DNA of 5,432 nt, taken from the NCBI GenBank assembly GCA_938083405.1, contig CALKCV010000482.1:1-5432 (forward strand), in the 5' to 3' direction. How positions within the stretch are numbered: position 1 is the first letter of the stretch; the number at the start of each line of letters is the position of its first letter. The DNA is from an uncultured Microcoleaceae cyanobacterium (GTDB lineage: Bacteria > Cyanobacteriota > Cyanobacteriia > Cyanobacteriales > Microcoleaceae). This document shows, piece after piece, positions 5,431-5,432 of the stretch. Under the pieces are notes generated by a model. That model did no database searches, was not told the origin of the DNA, and was given only the letters and a program-made list of their open reading frames with translations. The translations under genes and the position numbers were made by a program.

Positions 5431-5432
5431 GA

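Overview
The window comes from a cyanobacterium. It encodes subunits of the cyanobacteria-specific CO2-uptake form of NDH-1 and carries at least seven copies of the HIP1 octamer GCGATCGC (starting at 1626, 2391, 2499, 3103, 3500, 3675 and 4824). The gaps between genes are filled with short palindromic and heptameric repeats of the kind common in filamentous cyanobacteria. I cannot name the genus.

All real genes lie on the + strand. Left edge to 427: the C-terminal 141 residues of an NdhF-type antiporter-like subunit, best called NdhF3 from its neighbours. 651-1388: an exported beta-carbonic anhydrase with a twin-arginine signal and all five expected active-site residues. 1527-3038: NdhD3. 3155-3499: a small, very acidic, Sec-exported protein resembling an OB fold. 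3500-4097: no convincing intact gene, but a dispersed-repeat-like hairpin and what looks like a decayed reading frame. 4098-5381 (possibly from 4056): CupA (ChpY), the CO2-hydration protein. A hairpin followed by a T-run closes the window.

The core is the ndhF3-ndhD3-cupA cluster of the inducible, high-affinity NDH-1MS complex, which couples electron transfer and proton pumping to conversion of CO2 to bicarbonate at the thylakoid. The notable point is that this cluster is interrupted by two genes for exported proteins: a carbonic anhydrase between ndhF3 and ndhD3, and the acidic OB-like protein between ndhD3 and cupA. This suggests, by inference from position and signal peptides only, that products in the thylakoid lumen or periplasm work alongside the membrane and cytosolic parts of the CO2-uptake machine. 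The long, hairpin-rich spacers (223, 138, 116 and about 560-600 bp) leave open whether this is one transcript or several.
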